Shown: positions 1-9,513, counted from the first letter of the stretch. The stretch is DNA of 64,000 nucleotides from Pedobacter steynii (GCF_001721645.1 NZ_CP017141.1:1674001-1738000), one strand, 5' to 3'. The notes: a model not told the origin generated them from the letters alone. Translations and numbers: made by a program.

Positions 1-228
1 AAACCTGATGATTGGAAAACGCCTTCCCTGGACCTTGATCCGGATAAATTTTTGCTGAATGAGCAGAGCAGCGAGGTCCTGTATGTACCGGCAGGATATG
101 CTACCGGATTAAAAGCGGCTGAAATAAATTCTAAAATCATCGTATTTTCGGACTTTACTGTAGAACAATCTTCTAATGATAACTATCGCTTTGACCCGGA
201 GCTGTGGTGCGATTGGAATAAAATATAA
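1..228 (+). CDS. RmlC-like cupin sugar epimerase, C-terminal 75 residues (partial)
   Basis: The reading frame is open from the first base and stops at 226-228, so only the C-terminus is present. The segment VLYVPAGYATGLKA resembles the conserved proline-glycine-histidine region of dTDP-4-dehydrorhamnose 3,5-epimerase type cupins, although the usual histidine after the glycine is absent here. It lies 3 bp before the CapF-like gene, so it belongs to the same operon. A cupin epimerase next to UDP-L-FucNAc genes is common in Bacteroidota polysaccharide loci. Its substrate cannot be told from this fragment. Confidence 0.6.
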   Translation, partial: KPDDWKTPSLDLDPDKFLLNEQSSEVLYVPAGYATGLKAAEINSKIIVFSDFTVEQSSNDNYRFDPELWCDWNKI

Positions 229-231
229 ATT

Positions 232-1350
232 ATGATAAGAATAGGTATAACTGGTCAGGATGGATTTGTTGGTCAACATTTGTATAATACTGTTGGCCTT
301 TTTCCTGAGGAATTTGAGCGCATCGATTTTAAGCGTGGCTTTTTCGAAGATCAGGAGGCATTAAATGATTTTGTAGCCAAGTGTGATGTAATCGTCCATC
401 TGGCAGCCATGAACAGGCACCCTGATCCGCAGGTGATCTACGATGTGAACGTTGGTCTGGTGAAAAAACTGGTGGAGGCCCTGGAGTCGACAAACAGTGA
501 AGCTCATGTTTTATTTTCATCTTCCTCTCAGGAGGAGCGTGATAACCTATATGGCAAAAGTAAAAAGGAAGGCCGGGAACTTCTTGCCGGCTGGGCAGAA
601 AAATCAAAAGGCAGGTTTACCGGATTGGTTATCCCGAATGTGTTTGGCCCCTTTGGCGTCCCTTTTTATAATTCTTTTATTTCCACTTTTTGTCATCAGC
701 TCACTCATAATGAGCAGCCTTCAATAGAAGTAGACGGAGAAGTGAAGCTGATTTACGTTGGTGATCTTGTGCAGGTGATCCTGTCTGAGATCAAATCATT
801 TTCAGGCCAGTCGCTACTTACGGTAGCACATACAGATGTCATGAAGGTATCGGAGATCTTAACCCTCCTGGAAAGTTATAAGGTTAACTATCTGGATGCT
901 GGTATCATCCCGGAATTGAACAATAAATTTGAACTCAATTTATTCAATACTTTCAGGTGCTTTATGAACCATGAAAAGCATTATCCGGTTAAATTTATTA
1001 AACACACGGACCCAAGAGGGGCTTTTGTCGAAGTTATCCGGTTAAATATTGGCGGGCAGGTATCTTTCTCGACCACAGTTCCCGGAATTACGAGAGGAAA
1101 CCATTACCATACCCGAAAGATTGAGCGTTTTGCGGTAATCAAAGGCAAAGCTTTAATACAATTGCGTAGAATTGGAAGCGATGAAGTGCTGAATTTTTAC
1201 TTGGATGGAGAAGAGCCTTCCTATGTTGATATGCCGATTTGGTATACGCATAATATAAAGAATATTGGTGAAGAGGAATTATATACGAACTTTTGGATCA
1301 ATGAATTTTTCGACCCAAAAGATCCTGACACCTATTTTGAAAATGTATAA
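232..1350 (+). CDS. capF: CapF-like bifunctional reductase/epimerase for UDP-L-FucNAc synthesis
   Basis: The 372-residue protein has the two-part CapF/WbjC/FnlB layout. The N-terminal SDR domain has the glycine-rich motif GITGQDGFVG near residue 5 and the YxxxK pair Y107/K111. The C-terminal half is a cupin with likely metal ligands H291, H293, E298 and H340. In this family the enzyme epimerises and reduces a 4-keto intermediate to UDP-N-acetyl-L-pneumosamine (the 6-deoxy-talose form), which CapG then converts to UDP-N-acetyl-L-fucosamine. It sits 3 bp after the partial cupin gene and 35 bp before the CapG-like gene, which supports the role. It should act in the cytoplasm. Confidence 0.88.
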   Translation: MIRIGITGQDGFVGQHLYNTVGLFPEEFERIDFKRGFFEDQEALNDFVAKCDVIVHLAAMNRHPDPQVIYDVNVGLVKKLVEALESTNSEAHVLFSSSSQEERDNLYGKSKKEGRELLAGWAEKSKGRFTGLVIPNVFGPFGVPFYNSFISTFCHQLTHNEQPSIEVDGEVKLIYVGDLVQVILSEIKSFSGQSLLTVAHTDVMKVSEILTLLESYKVNYLDAGIIPELNNKFELNLFNTFRCFMNHEKHYPVKFIKHTDPRGAFVEVIRLNIGGQVSFSTTVPGITRGNHYHTRKIERFAVIKGKALIQLRRIGSDEVLNFYLDGEEPSYVDMPIWYTHNIKNIGEEELYTNFWINEFFDPKDPDTYFENV

Positions 1351-1385
1351 TTTAATTAAATATTGCTAATCAGTAATACAAACAG

Positions 1386-2531
1386 ATGAAATCAAAACTA
1401 AAAGTAATGACCGTGGTGGGGACCAGGCCGGAAATTATAAGATTAGCCAGGGTAATGGCGGCTCTGGATGCTTCCGAAGCTATTGAACATATTATTGTCC
1501 ATACCGGTCAGAACTATGATTACGAACTGAATCAGATTTTTTTCGATGATTTGGCAATCCGGAAACCGGACCATTTCCTAAATGCTGCCGGAGCAACGGC
1601 AATTGAAACTGTCGGACAGATTCTAATTAAGATAGAACCTTTACTCATTAGTGAAAATCCTGATGCCTTTTTGGTTCTGGGTGATACCAATAGCTGCCTG
1701 TGTGCAATCCCTGCTAAGAAACGTCATATTCCAATATTCCATATGGAAGCAGGAAACCGTTGTTTTGATCAGCGTGTTCCAGAAGAGACCAACAGAAAAA
1801 TTGTTGATCATGTATCTGATGTAAACCTGACTTATAGTGACATCGCCCGTGAATACCTATTGAGAGAAGGATTACCAGCAGACAGGATTATCAAGACCGG
1901 ATCACCGATGTTTGAAGTCTTGAATCATTACCTTCCTCAGATAGAGAGTTCGGATATATTAACCCGTCTGAACCTGGAGGAACATAAATATTTTGTGGTT
2001 TCCTCTCATAGAGAAGAAAATATCAGCAGCGAGAAAAATTTCCTAGGTTTGATGAATAGCTTAAATCTGATTGCCGAAAAATATGGATATCCGATTATTG
2101 TAAGCACGCATCCGAGAACCAGAAATATGATTGATGCTAAGAAAATCACCATGAGGCCGGAAATACAATTCCTTAAACCGATGGGATTTAATGACTATAA
2201 TGCATTGCAGATGAAATCGTACGCGGTATTGTCTGATAGCGGAACCATCTCTGAGGAATCCTCAACATTGAATTTCCCGGCATTAAACCTTAGAGATGCA
2301 CATGAACGTCCGGAAGCGATGGAAGAAGCCTCTGTGATGATGGTGGGAATGAATCCTGAGCGAATTATGCAAGGGTTGGTACAGCTACAGTATCAAAAGA
2401 GAGGAGCCGAGAGAAACTTCAGAAAGGTTGCGGATTATTCAATGCCTAATGTTTCAGATAAAGTAGTCAGGATAATTATAAGTTATGTAGATTATATCAA
2501 GAGGGTTGTCTGGAGCGAGAATGGTAAATAA
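1386..2531 (+). CDS. capG: CapG/WbjD-type UDP-N-acetylglucosamine 2-epimerase family enzyme
   Basis: The 381-residue protein carries the motifs of the non-hydrolysing UDP-GlcNAc 2-epimerase family: GTRPEIIR at the N-terminus, HTGQNYDYELN, HMEAGNRCFDQRVPEETNR, SHREEN and DSGTISEESS. The form EAGNRCFDQ rather than EAGLRT favours the FnlC/CapG branch, which makes UDP-N-acetyl-L-fucosamine in the last step after CapF. The gene directly follows capF, and its stop codon overlaps the next gene by 11 bp, so translation is probably coupled. The branch assignment is inferred from motif and context. Confidence 0.87.
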   Translation: MKSKLKVMTVVGTRPEIIRLARVMAALDASEAIEHIIVHTGQNYDYELNQIFFDDLAIRKPDHFLNAAGATAIETVGQILIKIEPLLISENPDAFLVLGDTNSCLCAIPAKKRHIPIFHMEAGNRCFDQRVPEETNRKIVDHVSDVNLTYSDIAREYLLREGLPADRIIKTGSPMFEVLNHYLPQIESSDILTRLNLEEHKYFVVSSHREENISSEKNFLGLMNSLNLIAEKYGYPIIVSTHPRTRNMIDAKKITMRPEIQFLKPMGFNDYNALQMKSYAVLSDSGTISEESSTLNFPALNLRDAHERPEAMEEASVMMVGMNPERIMQGLVQLQYQKRGAERNFRKVADYSMPNVSDKVVRIIISYVDYIKRVVWSENGK

Positions 2532-3750
2532 GGGGAAACTTTGGGTCGTATCTGAGTTGTTTTTTCCGGAAGAGACGTCTACTGCTTATATCATGACTAA
2601 AATAGCGGAGACACTTACCCGTGAAAAAAAGGTACATGTGATATGCGGAGACTCTTCCTATCAGAATTCCAATCTGAAAACGGAGGCCAGAGCAGATCAT
2701 GATCAATTTGAGGTCACCAGAGTGAAATCCCTGTCCTTAAACAAGGACCGGTTATTACAACGGATTCTGCGCTTAATTTTGTTGAGTATACAGTTGTCCT
2801 ATAAACTGCTGACTAAGTCTGCAAAAGGGGATGAGGTCCTGATCGTTACCAATCCGGCCCCACTGGTCTTGCTGATCGTCCTGGTTTGTAAAATTAAGCG
2901 AATGAAATGTTATGCCGTTGTTCATGATGTTTTTCCGGAAAACCTGGTCGCAGCGAAATTAATTAAGCCTGACGGACTGGTGTATTCCTGTTTGAAATCT
3001 TTATTTGACGGAGCGTATAGTAAAATGTACAGCCTCTTTGTGATAGGTAGGGATATGAAAATTGTTTTTGAGCATAAACTGGAGCGATTTAAAACTAAAC
3101 CTACCATCAATATTGTCGAGAACTGGGCAGAAACAGTGGCCATCCATCCCGATAAGGAGGAAGGGGACCTGTTTTTAAAAGAACATGGGATAAAAGATAA
3201 GATTGTCTTTCAATTTGCCGGTAATATGGGAAGGGTGCAGGGCTTACTGGAACTTTGTGAGGTAGCAGCCCAGGTTAAAAATCCCCTGGTCCATTTTATG
3301 TTTATTGGAGACGGGGCAGTAAAAGAGGATATGAAAGAATTTGTCAGTAAAAAGGGGATGGATAATGTGAGTTTTATCAATCCCATGCCCAGAAACATGC
3401 AAAACAAATTCTTAAATGCAGCTAATGTGGGAATTGTCTCACTTCAAAGTGGGATGACTGGTTTGGGGGTACCTTCCAAATCTTACAATATTCTTTCTGC
3501 CGGAAACCCGATATTGTTTATAGGAAGTAATGATAGTGAGATTGCGCAAATGATTAATGAAAACAACGTTGGCTGGTGCTTCAATATTCAGGATATGGAT
3601 AAACTGGTTTCTTTTCTTAACGGATTGTCTGTAAAAGATATTGACGATATTAGCAACAAGGGCACGCGGGCGAGAGATTTAGCAGTCAATAGATATTCGG
3701 AAGAAATTATAATGGACAAATACTTAAAACTTGTTGTAAATGGGAACTAA
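2521..3750 (+). CDS. Family-4 glycosyltransferase, WbuB-like
   Basis: This is a GT-B fold glycosyltransferase of about 409 residues. The C-terminal half has the donor-site region with FQFAGNMGRVQG, followed by MPRNMQNKFLNAANVGIVSL and GVPSKSYNILSAGNPIL, as in GT4 enzymes of the WbuB type. I place the start at ATG 2521, preceded by GGAGCGAG, rather than an upstream TTG at 2506. WbuB homologues near fnl/cap genes transfer an L-FucNAc residue to the lipid-linked first sugar; that role fits here but is inferred. It overlaps capG by 11 bp upstream and the SDR gene by 11 bp downstream. Confidence 0.82.
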   Translation: MVNKGKLWVVSELFFPEETSTAYIMTKIAETLTREKKVHVICGDSSYQNSNLKTEARADHDQFEVTRVKSLSLNKDRLLQRILRLILLSIQLSYKLLTKSAKGDEVLIVTNPAPLVLLIVLVCKIKRMKCYAVVHDVFPENLVAAKLIKPDGLVYSCLKSLFDGAYSKMYSLFVIGRDMKIVFEHKLERFKTKPTINIVENWAETVAIHPDKEEGDLFLKEHGIKDKIVFQFAGNMGRVQGLLELCEVAAQVKNPLVHFMFIGDGAVKEDMKEFVSKKGMDNVSFINPMPRNMQNKFLNAANVGIVSLQSGMTGLGVPSKSYNILSAGNPILFIGSNDSEIAQMINENNVGWCFNIQDMDKLVSFLNGLSVKDIDDISNKGTRARDLAVNRYSEEIIMDKYLKLVVNGN

Positions 3751-4651
3751 AGTATTGGTAACCGGGGCAAGCGGGTTTCTTGGCCGAATTATTACAGATG
3801 TCTTAACTCAGGAAGGCCAAAGTATTGTAGGATTGGATATCCTGGGACAGGAGCTGAATATTGACATTACTAAAAGTTTCTCGTTAAATCCGGATCTGGA
3901 CCTTGATATCGTTGTTCATGCGGCAGGGAAGGCACATTCAGTACCACGTAATGAGGCTCAAAAAAAGGAGTTTTATGACGTGAATTTTGAAGGGACAAAA
4001 AATTTATGTCTGGCACTGGAGCGTCTGGCAGTTATGCCAAAGTCATTCCTGTTTATCAGTACAGTTGCTGTTTACGGACTGGATTCCGGAGAGATGATTC
4101 CTGAAGATCATCCGCTGAATGGTAAAACCCCATATGCAAAATCAAAAATTCTTGCTGAACAATGGTTAAAAGACTGGGCAGAAAGAAATCATGTTGTTTT
4201 AGGAGTGCTTCGATTGCCATTAATTGCCGGACCTAATCCTCCGGGGAACTTAGGTGCAATGATCAGGGGCATTCGTACCGGGCGTTATTTAAGTATCGGA
4301 AAGGCCGATGCCCGCAAAAGCGTAGTATGGCAATACGATATTCCTCATGTTATGCCTGCTTTGGCAAATATAGGTGGAACTTATAACCTGACTGACGGTT
4401 ACAACCCTAGTTTTGCAGAACTCGAAGCCGCAATGGCTACCACATTAAAAAGGAAACTACCGATGAAAATCCCTCTTTTTATAGCTAAAATACTGGGATT
4501 GGCTGGTGATCTTTTAGGTGACTTTTCTCCAATTAATACAGATAAAATAAATAAAATAACTTCAACATTAACATTTGACGATGTAAAAGCCAGGACTTCT
4601 TTAGGATGGAAGCCATCTTCTGTGCTGGAAAGATTGACTAAGACCTTATGA
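3740..4651 (+). CDS. NAD-dependent epimerase/ketoreductase (SDR), WbpV-like
   Basis: The 303-residue extended SDR has the motif VTGASGFLG at residues 7-15, STVAVYG and the active-site YAKSK. It lies directly before a WbpL/WecA-like transferase and a WbpM-type dehydratase. In Pseudomonas aeruginosa O-antigen loci the same trio WbpV-WbpL-WbpM supplies a 2-acetamido-2,6-dideoxyhexose and attaches it to undecaprenyl phosphate. A role as 4-keto-sugar reductase yielding UDP-D-QuiNAc or UDP-D-FucNAc is therefore likely; the exact product cannot be read from sequence. The start overlaps the previous gene and the stop overlaps the next ATG. Confidence 0.8.
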   Translation: MGTKVLVTGASGFLGRIITDVLTQEGQSIVGLDILGQELNIDITKSFSLNPDLDLDIVVHAAGKAHSVPRNEAQKKEFYDVNFEGTKNLCLALERLAVMPKSFLFISTVAVYGLDSGEMIPEDHPLNGKTPYAKSKILAEQWLKDWAERNHVVLGVLRLPLIAGPNPPGNLGAMIRGIRTGRYLSIGKADARKSVVWQYDIPHVMPALANIGGTYNLTDGYNPSFAELEAAMATTLKRKLPMKIPLFIAKILGLAGDLLGDFSPINTDKINKITSTLTFDDVKARTSLGWKPSSVLERLTKTL

Positions 4652-5589
4652 TATATTTGATTCTAACCATTGTTTACTTTGCAGTCATGTTATTGTACTT
4701 CCGCATTGCGGACCGCTACAATATAATTGACCGTCCAAATGAAAGAAGCTCTCATACTGAAGTCACGATTCGGGGAGGAGGGATCATCTTTCTTTTTGCG
4801 GCATTAACGGTTCTGATGCTTCATCCTGAATTCTGGATGCCTGTGCTTGGATTGTTCATTATTGGAACGATTAGTTTTATTGATGACCGGATTACCCTTT
4901 CCGGTAAAGTCCGGATTATATTTCACCTTGCGGCAGTGACCTTAATGTTTCTTTTTCTAGGCACTTTTCCGGCTTTCCCCTGGTGGATCTCGATAGCCCT
5001 ATACATTTTGGTTATCGGAATTATTAACGCCTATAATTTTATGGATGGCATCAATGGCATTACCGGACTTTATAGCCTGGTAGTGCTTGGCGGACTTCAG
5101 TATGTAAATTATCACATTACGGAATTCATTGAGCCAGATATGATCTGGTTTCCCATATTGGCCTGCATTGTTTTTCTGTTTTTTAACTTCAGGAAAAGAG
5201 CCAGGTGTTTTGCCGGGGATGTTGGAAGCGTTACCATTGCCTTTTGGATCATTTTTCTGCTGTTAAAGCTGATGACTGTTTCAGGAAATTATGCCTATAT
5301 CCTGTTTTTAGGAGTATATGGGGTAGATGCAGTCCTGACTATTATTCACAGGTTAGGGTTAAAGCAGAATATTTTTGACGCGCATCGTCTTCATTTCTAT
5401 CAAATTCTGGCCAATGAACAGAAATGGTCCCATTTACTGGTCTCTACGCTCTATGCATTGGTGCAATTAGGCATTATTGTTGCTGTTGTATTTTTGCCTC
5501 TCAGTTTTGTTTCGGTGTTTTTCATCACCATATGTCCCTTAGTAGCGATATATGTGCTGATTAAACCCCGTATAATGACTCAAAAATAA
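4648..5589 (+). CDS. Undecaprenyl-phosphate sugar-1-phosphate transferase, WecA/WbpL family
   Basis: This 313-residue polytopic membrane protein belongs to the glycosyltransferase 4/MraY family. It shows DRPNERSSHTE near residue 30, the acidic motif SFIDDR, the catalytic-loop segment NAYNFMDGINGITG, FAGDVGSVT, and a C-terminal HRLHFYQ similar to the HIHH-type motif. These enzymes move a sugar-1-phosphate to undecaprenyl phosphate on the inner membrane, starting the repeat unit. The ATGA overlap with the SDR gene shows close coupling. The likely first sugar is a QuiNAc- or FucNAc-type sugar, by analogy with WbpL. Confidence 0.87.
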   Translation: MIYLILTIVYFAVMLLYFRIADRYNIIDRPNERSSHTEVTIRGGGIIFLFAALTVLMLHPEFWMPVLGLFIIGTISFIDDRITLSGKVRIIFHLAAVTLMFLFLGTFPAFPWWISIALYILVIGIINAYNFMDGINGITGLYSLVVLGGLQYVNYHITEFIEPDMIWFPILACIVFLFFNFRKRARCFAGDVGSVTIAFWIIFLLLKLMTVSGNYAYILFLGVYGVDAVLTIIHRLGLKQNIFDAHRLHFYQILANEQKWSHLLVSTLYALVQLGIIVAVVFLPLSFVSVFFITICPLVAIYVLIKPRIMTQK

Positions 5590-5594
5590 TATAG

Positions 5595-5729
5595 ATGATA
5601 AAAAACTACAAGATATATAGGGTGGAAATTCTTAATGATCATGACATGTTTTCTGAAAAATATGTAGCTCATTCCGGAATTAGAGTGAAAAAATTACATG
5701 GATTTATTATACCAACAAGCCGGTATTAA
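5595..5729 (+). CDS. Possible small protein of 44 residues
   Basis: An ATG at 5595, six bases after the upstream stop, opens a 44-codon frame ending at 5729. The product begins MIKNYKIYRVEIL and ends with IIPTSRY; it has no membrane segment, cysteine or repeat that I can see. It fills most of the gap between the initiating transferase and the WbpM-type gene. It could be a real small gene, a remnant, or chance. I do not recognise a family. Confidence 0.25.
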   Translation: MIKNYKIYRVEILNDHDMFSEKYVAHSGIRVKKLHGFIIPTSRY

Positions 5730-5748
5730 TTTTTGGTTTAATTATTGT

Positions 5749-5756
5749 TAATTTTG
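5749..5756 (+). promoter_or_regulatory. Candidate -7 promoter box before the WbpM-type gene
   Basis: TAATTTTG fits the Bacteroidota -7 consensus TAnnTTTG and lies 19 bp before the ATG at 5776. No TTTG element stands at the usual distance upstream; the nearest, at 5732-5735, is only 13 bp away. It may give the last two operon genes some independent expression. Confidence 0.3.
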
Positions 5757-5775
5757 ACATTACTAAAAACAAGCT

Positions 5776-7734
5776 ATGTTTGCTAGATTAGAAATAGTTT
5801 CCCGATGGATTATATTTACAATTGACATTTGTCTTTGCATAGTCGCATTAATCCTGGCCAAGGTATTAAAGAATAATTTTATTATAGTTAATATTGATAC
5901 ACTGGCACTTTATAAATCTATCGTCGTTTCTGTAATTGTAAACGCTTTGGTATTTTATAACGTCAAGACCTTCGCAGGGATTGTTCGTTACACCAGTGCC
6001 CAGGATTCTTTCAGAATCTTATTCTCCGTAGTGCTCAGCTCACTCATTTTATTTTTCATCAATGCGTTGTTTATCGTTACCGGTTCGGGTGCCTTTATCA
6101 GTAACGTCGCTATCATTATCTATTCCCTGTTTAGTTTTCTTTTCCTGATTACCTATAGAATTGTAGTGAAGTACTTTTTTATGTACTTAAAGAATTCAAA
6201 ACTGGACAAACTGAGGGTAATTATCTATGGTGCGGGAGAAGCCGGGGTGGCTACAAAAAGAACTTTTGACCATGATGCGAAAGTAAATAAGACCATCATC
6301 GCTTTTGTTGATGATGACCTGCGTAAAGTAGGAAAAACCATTGATGGGGTTAAAATTCTGGACGCCGCTCAGCTGGAAAGCTTAATCATACAGCATGAAG
6401 TGGAGGAGATCATCTTTGCTTCCTATACCATTCCTTCAGATCGTAAAAATCAGGTTGTGGATGTATGTCTGGAAAATGATGTAAAGATTCTGAACATCCC
6501 TTCTCCTGAAGTTTGGGCACGCGGACAGGTCACTACTGCGCAGATTCAAAATCTTAATATTGAAGATCTCTTAAATCGAAAAGCGATTCAAATTGATATC
6601 AAAGGTATTCAGGAACAATTAAAAGACAAAAGAATCCTGATTACCGGAGCGGCCGGATCAATTGGTAGTGAAATCGTCAGACAGCTTTTAAAATTTGAAA
6701 CCGGACTGATCATTTTATGTGACCATAGTGAAACTGCTTTACATCACATTTATCTGGAATTGGAAGAGACCCATGCCAATACTAACTTTCATGCCTTCGT
6801 AGGGGATGTAAAAGATGAAAAGAGGATGGAGTTTTTGTTTGAAACCTATAAGCCTCATTACGTGTACCATGCTGCGGCATATAAACATGTGCCATTAATG
6901 GAAGATAATCCGGCAGAAGCTATCAAAACCAACGTTCTGGGTACCAAGACAATTGCTGATAAATCAGTAAAACACGGGGTACAGAAATTTGTAATGATTT
7001 CAACGGATAAAGCAGTTAATCCGACAAATGTGATGGGTGCTTCTAAACGTATTGCTGAAATCTACGTACAGTCGCTAAATAACTCCCTGCATAATGATGT
7101 TCATATCTTTAGCAACGGCTTGAGTTATATCAATGACCTCCATGTAAAACCCATTACTAAATTCATTACCACGAGATTTGGAAATGTGTTAGGTTCTAAC
7201 GGATCTGTAATCCCAAGGTTTAAACAGCAGATCGAAAAAGGGGGCCCGGTTACGGTTACGCATCCTGAGATTACCCGTTATTTTATGACCATTCCAGAGG
7301 CCTGCCGATTGGTGCTTGAAGCTGGTTGTATGGGTAAAGGTGGCGAGATTTTTATTTTCGATATGGGTAAATCAGTGAAGATTGTAGAACTGGCTAAAAA
7401 GATGATCCGACTGGCTGGGCTGATTCCAAATCAAGACATCAAAATCGCTTATTCAGGTTTACGCCCGGGCGAGAAGCTGTTTGAGGAATTATTAAATGAT
7501 AATGAAAATACGATGCCTACCCATCATGAAAAAATTATGATCGGCAAGGTAAGAGAATATGATTTCGGTGATGTGCAAAATCAATTGGTAGAGCTGTTTA
7601 AATATGCTTTAACTGATAATGTGACTAAAGTAGTACAGAAGATGAAAGCCATCGTACCGGAGTTTAAAAGCAAAAATTCTATCTTCGAAGAGTTAGATGT
7701 GCCGTCTCAGGAAGTACCTGATGCACATAAATAG
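5776..7734 (+). CDS. WbpM/CapD-type membrane UDP-sugar 4,6-dehydratase
   Basis: The 652-residue protein has four predicted N-terminal membrane helices (residues 10-130), a CoA-binding/Rossmann-like middle domain with YGAGEAG, and a C-terminal catalytic SDR domain starting at ITGAAGSIGSE (about residue 289). The active site shows the large-dehydratase form with methionine in place of tyrosine: M420 and K424 in MGASK. Family members convert UDP-GlcNAc to the 4-keto-6-deoxy sugar. It therefore can feed the SDR reductase and the initiating transferase encoded just upstream. Membrane anchoring would keep it at the inner face of the cytoplasmic membrane. Confidence 0.9.
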   Translation: MFARLEIVSRWIIFTIDICLCIVALILAKVLKNNFIIVNIDTLALYKSIVVSVIVNALVFYNVKTFAGIVRYTSAQDSFRILFSVVLSSLILFFINALFIVTGSGAFISNVAIIIYSLFSFLFLITYRIVVKYFFMYLKNSKLDKLRVIIYGAGEAGVATKRTFDHDAKVNKTIIAFVDDDLRKVGKTIDGVKILDAAQLESLIIQHEVEEIIFASYTIPSDRKNQVVDVCLENDVKILNIPSPEVWARGQVTTAQIQNLNIEDLLNRKAIQIDIKGIQEQLKDKRILITGAAGSIGSEIVRQLLKFETGLIILCDHSETALHHIYLELEETHANTNFHAFVGDVKDEKRMEFLFETYKPHYVYHAAAYKHVPLMEDNPAEAIKTNVLGTKTIADKSVKHGVQKFVMISTDKAVNPTNVMGASKRIAEIYVQSLNNSLHNDVHIFSNGLSYINDLHVKPITKFITTRFGNVLGSNGSVIPRFKQQIEKGGPVTVTHPEITRYFMTIPEACRLVLEAGCMGKGGEIFIFDMGKSVKIVELAKKMIRLAGLIPNQDIKIAYSGLRPGEKLFEELLNDNENTMPTHHEKIMIGKVREYDFGDVQNQLVELFKYALTDNVTKVVQKMKAIVPEFKSKNSIFEELDVPSQEVPDAHK

Positions 7735-9363
7735 ATGAAATCCCTCATGAATTTTAAAATGAAACACTACTTCTGGATAGGAGTCCTGGTTTTTGGATGC
7801 TTTAATGCAACTGCTCAAACACCGAATGTTAATATCCCATATTCATATCAATTTTATCAGAAATTGAATAAGTCGGTTTACGATATTAATAACCGGTCTC
7901 ACTCGTCTATTAAAGGTTTTTATTCTGACGACTCCTTATTGGTACACAGGTTTGAAGGTCTCATGCAAATGGGAACTGATTCTTTAAATAAAAGGTCCTG
8001 GGTAAGAAGGAAAATTACAGAAGAACATTTATTTAATTTCAAAGGTGAAGATTACGAAGTATATGCTGACTTTCTTCCGGACTTTCAGATTGGTCGTGAA
8101 TTTGAGGATAGCAAAACAACCTGGCTGAATACCAGAGGTTTCCAGGTTGGAGGAAAGGTTGGAAAGCAATTTTCATTCTATATGAATGGATTTGAAAATC
8201 AGGGTGTTTTTGCAAATTATGTAAATGACTATATCAACACCAATCAGGTAGTTCCAAGCCAGATGACCGGAAAACTGGGTAAAAATACGAAGGACTGGTC
8301 TTATGTTACCGCCCTACTTTCCTATACGCCTAACAAGCACTTAAATATAGCTTTAGGATACGATAAGAACTTTATTGGAGATGGATACCGTTCCATGTTA
8401 CTTTCGGATGTTGCAGCCAATTATTCTTTCCTAAGGGTGAGGGCTAGTTTAGGTAATGTTCAGTATCAAACCATATTTGGTTATATGCTGGATCCGGGAG
8501 CACCTAAATTGACCAACGACAGGCGTCTTGGTGATCGTGGAAAATGGGCGGCAATGCACTACCTGGATTGGAATGTTACCAACAGATTGTCACTAGGTTT
8601 TTTCCAGGCAGTAACCTGGGCTGATGCAGAAGTGGAAGGAAAGAGGGGCTTCGATTTTAATTATGTTCATCCTTTTATATTCCTCCGTTCAGTAGAGGGT
8701 GCAAATACCAGTTCGCCAGACAAGATGCGTTTAGGATTGAATGCTAAATATGAGCTGCTTGATAAAATGACCCTATATGGTCAGTTTATGATCGATGAAT
8801 TTACAGCAAAAGAGTTTTTTGGAAATAAGGGATACTGGGCAAATAAATGGGCCCTTCAAATTGGACTGAGAGGTTCAGATTTGTTTAAGGTTGAAGGTCT
8901 GAACTACCTGGCCGAATTCAATACGGCAAGGCCTTATACTTATGCTCATTTTGACCGGGTATCTAATTATGCCGCAATGAACCAACCGCTGGCTCACCCT
9001 CTGGGTGCAAACTTCAGAGAAGTATTGGGACTCATGAATTATACTTATAAAAGATTTGATTTTCAGGGTCAATTAATGTACGCCAGATACGGACTGGATC
9101 CGGAAGGCCAGAATTATGGAAAGAATATTTTCCTCCCTTATGAGACGAGGGTGTCCAATTATGGAAACAACATCGGGCAGGGAATCAAGACCAACCTTTA
9201 CTTTGCTGAAGGACGTGTTTCTTACCTGCTGAATCCAAAATATAACCTTCGCCTGGAGTTAGGTGGGGTTTACCGGAGAGAAAGCAATATAACGACTAAA
9301 AATACGGGATTAATAACTTTTGGTTTGAGGAGTACGTTTAGGAACCTTTATCAGGATTTTTAA
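7735..9363 (+). CDS. Wzi-like capsule assembly outer membrane protein
   Basis: The 542-residue product begins with a signal peptide (hydrophobic WIGVLVFGCF, then ATAQT). The rest is rich in alternating aromatic/polar strands such as LNIALGYDKNFIGDGYRS and ends with an aromatic barrel-type C-terminus. The pattern matches the Wzi family, whose E. coli member is an 18-stranded barrel that binds capsule at the cell surface. The ATG directly abuts the stop of the dehydratase gene, and a terminator follows, so this is the last operon gene. The polysaccharide is therefore probably kept on the cell surface, though that is inference. Confidence 0.78.
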   Translation: MKSLMNFKMKHYFWIGVLVFGCFNATAQTPNVNIPYSYQFYQKLNKSVYDINNRSHSSIKGFYSDDSLLVHRFEGLMQMGTDSLNKRSWVRRKITEEHLFNFKGEDYEVYADFLPDFQIGREFEDSKTTWLNTRGFQVGGKVGKQFSFYMNGFENQGVFANYVNDYINTNQVVPSQMTGKLGKNTKDWSYVTALLSYTPNKHLNIALGYDKNFIGDGYRSMLLSDVAANYSFLRVRASLGNVQYQTIFGYMLDPGAPKLTNDRRLGDRGKWAAMHYLDWNVTNRLSLGFFQAVTWADAEVEGKRGFDFNYVHPFIFLRSVEGANTSSPDKMRLGLNAKYELLDKMTLYGQFMIDEFTAKEFFGNKGYWANKWALQIGLRGSDLFKVEGLNYLAEFNTARPYTYAHFDRVSNYAAMNQPLAHPLGANFREVLGLMNYTYKRFDFQGQLMYARYGLDPEGQNYGKNIFLPYETRVSNYGNNIGQGIKTNLYFAEGRVSYLLNPKYNLRLELGGVYRRESNITTKNTGLITFGLRSTFRNLYQDF

Positions 9364-9390
9364 TTCCAATTAGCACATGATACGGTGTAT

Positions 9391-9425
9391 AAAAAAAGCC
9401 AACGTTTATAGCGCTGGCTTTTTTT
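9391..9425. terminator. Bidirectional Rho-independent terminator
   Basis: A-run plus GCCA (9391-9401) pairs with TGGC plus T-run (9415-9425) around a 13-base loop. It can stop the polysaccharide operon on the + strand and transcripts leaving the tRNA gene on the - strand. Confidence 0.8.
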
Positions 9426-9440
9426 ATTCGTAAAATAAAG

Positions 9441-9513
<73 letters not shown>

